The position numbers and the translations under genes are program-made. From Bacteroidota bacterium (lineage in GTDB: Bacteria > Bacteroidota > Bacteroidia > Chitinophagales > Chitinophagaceae), in the NCBI GenBank assembly GCA_023433265.1, contig JAEZDR010000078.1:1-17610 (forward strand): a DNA stretch of 17,610 bases, given 5' to 3'. A model generated the notes under the pieces. That model was not told the DNA's origin and searched no databases. It worked only from the letters and a program-made list of their open reading frames with translations. Positions 16,594-17,610 of the stretch are shown piece by piece (the first letter of the stretch is position 1; each line of letters begins with the position of its first letter).

Positions 16594-16598
16594 ACACC

Positions 16599-16618
16599 GC
16601 TTTTTCCCTCTGAAAAGC
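16599..16618 (+). terminator. Possible weak terminator after the signalling operon
   Basis: GCTTTT and AAAAGC can pair around a short pyrimidine loop, starting six bases after the operon stop. T-rich sequence follows but is not a clean run. The stem is A/T-dominated and weak. Confidence 0.25.
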
Positions 16619-16736
16619 CCGATTTTCTTCAATTTTCACCGTTTTTAGCGCCTATTTGTTCACACCCTGTTGACAACTGCCCTTTAAAACCTTTATTACT
16701 AGTGCATTGTATCAAAATTGTATTTACCTTAATGCC

Positions 16737-16761
16737 CTGTAAACATAAAAGCTGTTTACAG
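16737..16761. promoter_or_regulatory. Perfect 9-bp inverted repeat upstream of the SWIB gene
   Basis: CTGTAAACA, a 7-base spacer, then TGTTTACAG, ending 34 bases before the ATG at 16796. With no T-run after it, it is more likely a dimer-protein operator or a leader hairpin than a terminator. The surrounding 16619-16795 stretch is AT-rich and presumably holds the promoter, but I find no full TAnnTTTG there. Confidence 0.5.
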
Positions 16762-16795
16762 CAACTATTTACTAATTCATAAATTCAAACAAACA

Positions 16796-17215
16796 ATGGC
16801 AAAAGCAACTAAAAAAGCCGCACCTAAAAAGGCCGCTCCAAAAAAAGCAGCTCCAAAGAAAGCCGCATCAAAAGCTCCGGCAAAAGCAGCTAAGAAAGCA
16901 GCTCCTAAAAAAGCAGCTCCAAAGAAAGCAGCTCCTAAAAAAGCAGCAGCAAAGAAGAGCACAAGAAAGCCTAACGCAGCGTTTATGGCTCCTTTAACTC
17001 CCAGCCCTGCATTGGCCGATGTAATAGGTAGCAAGCCTTTACCAAGAACTGAAATCATCAGCAAGATTTGGGATTACATCAAGAAGAACAATCTTCAAGA
17101 CAGCAAAAACAAGAGAATGATTAATGCTGATGATAAGTTGAAGAAAATGTTTGGCAAAAATCAAATCTCCATGTTTGATCTTGCTAAGATTGTAAACAAC
17201 AACATTCAGAAATAG
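16796..17215 (+). CDS. SWIB/MDM2-domain protein with histone H1-like Lys/Ala/Pro tail
   Basis: A 139-residue, strongly basic protein. Residues 6-25 are pentads of KKAAP (the fourth KKAAS), then a spacer KAPAKAA, then 33-52 again KKAAP pentads ending KKAAA, followed by KKSTRKP. Such tails, as in histone H1 and bacterial Hc1/AlgP-like proteins, bind DNA without sequence specificity. Residues about 60-139 match the SWIB domain (FMAPLTPSPALADVIGS, LPRTEIISKIWDYIKKNNL, NADDKLKKMFG, ISMFDLAKIV). In eukaryotes SWIB is part of chromatin remodellers; in bacteria it occurs in Chlamydia and Bacteroidota with an unclear role. It is monocistronic, with its own long AT-rich leader and a terminator, and unrelated to the preceding operon. 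A nucleoid-associated role is likely. Confidence 0.93.
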   Translation: MAKATKKAAPKKAAPKKAAPKKAASKAPAKAAKKAAPKKAAPKKAAPKKAAAKKSTRKPNAAFMAPLTPSPALADVIGSKPLPRTEIISKIWDYIKKNNLQDSKNKRMINADDKLKKMFGKNQISMFDLAKIVNNNIQK

Positions 17216-17240
17216 TCTTAGCCGCCTTTTAGGCAAAACA

Positions 17241-17291
17241 GATTATCACTTTTGTGCGCTTTGCGTGTACCTGAGTTGATAATCTTTTTTT
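17241..17291 (+). terminator. Terminator of the SWIB gene
   Basis: GATTATCA (17241-17248) pairs perfectly with TGATAATC (17277-17284), and seven Ts follow (17285-17291). The 28-base interior can add a small CGC/GCG hairpin with flanking wobbles. It lies 25 bases after the stop. The large loop makes it atypical. Confidence 0.55.
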
Positions 17292-17341
17292 ATGCCCATA
17301 TGAGGTCATGGCGTGCACGCAGCAAATGAGTAAAGAGATAT

Positions 17342-17411
17342 TAGTACATAGATAGTAGTACATAGATAGTAGTACATAGATATTAGTACATAGATAGTAG
17401 TACATAGACAG
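17342..17411. repeat. Five tandem copies of a 14-bp unit
   Basis: The unit is TAGTACATAGATAG. Copies begin at 17342, 17356, 17370, 17384 and 17398. The third ends in T and the fifth has C for T near its end; the others are identical. Copy number is probably variable between strains (inference from near-identity). Confidence 0.95.
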
Positions 17412-17493
17412 GAAGGAAGAGAGCGCCAGGATGGAATGAAAAGAAAACCATAATAGAATCAATTAAGAAAGGCAACTTTAATTGGCAAGCACA

Positions 17494-17535
17494 ACTATTG
17501 ACTATTGCCTATTCACTATTCCCCATTCACTATTC
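17494..17535. repeat. Six tandem copies of a 7-bp unit
   Basis: The heptamer ACTATTC/G occurs in register at 17494, 17501, 17508 (CCTATTC), 17515, 17522 (CCCATTC) and 17529, with one or two changes per copy. This is a degenerate short tandem repeat. Confidence 0.85.
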
Positions 17536-17558
17536 ACCGGAGCACACCTTCTCCATCA

Positions 17559-17585
17559 CCCCCAAAAACAACCCGTTTTTGGGGG
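17559..17585. repeat. Perfect 11-bp inverted repeat
   Basis: CCCCCAAAAAC, loop AACCC, GTTTTTGGGGG. It forms a very stable hairpin in RNA from either strand. No T-run follows on either side, so it may be a terminator of unusual form, part of a dispersed repeat element, or a nuclease/protein target. Confidence 0.7.
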
Positions 17586-17610
17586 GCAAGTCCGAGGCAA
17601 GTCCGAGGCT
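17585..17610. repeat. 11-bp tandem repeat at the right edge
   Basis: The unit GGCAAGTCCGA occurs at 17585-17595 and 17596-17606, and a third begins (GGCT) as the window ends. Its full extent cannot be seen. It shares its first base with the end of the neighbouring inverted repeat. Confidence 0.75.

Larger units (their letters stand above)
17292..17610. other. Gene-free, repeat-rich intergenic region running off the window
   Basis: No credible coding sequence is present on either strand; the minus-strand open frame across it is an artefact of translating the 14-bp repeats. It holds a 10-bp palindrome (GCGTGCACGC, 17311-17320), a 14-bp tandem repeat, a 7-bp tandem repeat, a strong inverted repeat and an 11-bp tandem repeat, listed separately. 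Confidence 0.7.

Noticed and set aside
16667..16705. Sigma-70-like TTGACA followed by a TATTAC-like element before the SWIB gene
   Set aside because: The spacing is poor (about 18-19) and Bacteroidota promoters use TAnnTTTG/TTTG, so the match is probably chance.
16777..17064. Minus-strand Ala/Phe/Gly-rich 95-codon frame
   Set aside because: It is the reverse reading of the KKAAP-coding repeats of the SWIB gene.
17342..17411. CRISPR array
   Set aside because: Units are 14 bp, directly adjacent and without unique spacers, and no cas genes are present.
17229..17462. 77-codon minus-strand frame with repeated YYLCTN segments
   Set aside because: The peptide periodicity simply mirrors the 14-bp DNA repeat, and there is no promoter, ribosome site or recognisable domain.
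1..17610. tRNA or rRNA genes, insertion sequences or phage genes
   Set aside because: I saw no cloverleaf-like CCA-ending sequence, rRNA segment, transposase or phage protein in the window.

Overview
The window looks like a piece of a Bacteroidota chromosome, most likely from the Chitinophagaceae or a close relative. The pointers are a type IX secretion C-terminal sorting domain at the left edge, several promoter candidates matching the Bacteroidota -7 consensus TAnnTTTG, few Shine-Dalgarno sites, tandem DUF3857/transglutaminase-like exported proteins, and a SWIB protein with a lysine/alanine tail. The family assignment is inference; nothing here fixes the genus.

Layout. (1) 1-927: the 3' end of a large secreted protein (beta-propeller remnant plus T9SS sorting domain), closed by a strong terminator. 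(2) 1214-8064, minus strand: three tandem exported DUF3857/transglutaminase-like proteins transcribed right to left, followed by a small lipoprotein gene. Only the last of the three keeps the catalytic Cys and His. (3) 8276-9211, plus strand: queG (epoxyqueuosine reductase), converging on a minus-strand pair of an MFS transporter and dgt (dGTPase). (4) 11915-16593, plus strand: a tight four-gene operon of a GNAT-like acyltransferase of uncertain identity, an ICMT-type membrane methyltransferase, a 7TM sensor histidine kinase, and a receiver-histidine kinase fusion. (5) 16796-17215: a histone H1-like/SWIB protein, followed by a terminator. (6) 17292-17610: gene-free DNA packed with a 14-bp tandem repeat, a 7-bp tandem repeat, a large perfect hairpin and an 11-bp tandem repeat.

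The most interesting unit is region 4. An acyltransferase-like enzyme and a SAM-dependent membrane methyltransferase are translationally coupled and sit directly upstream of a membrane receptor kinase and a receiver-kinase. This is the gene order expected of a 'make a small molecule, modify it, sense it' circuit, though the substrate and signal cannot be read from sequence. The second theme is the paralogous transglutaminase-fold cluster, in which two of three members appear catalytically dead. The third is a set of -7 boxes lying only 4-6 nt from start codons, suggesting leaderless or near-leaderless transcripts.
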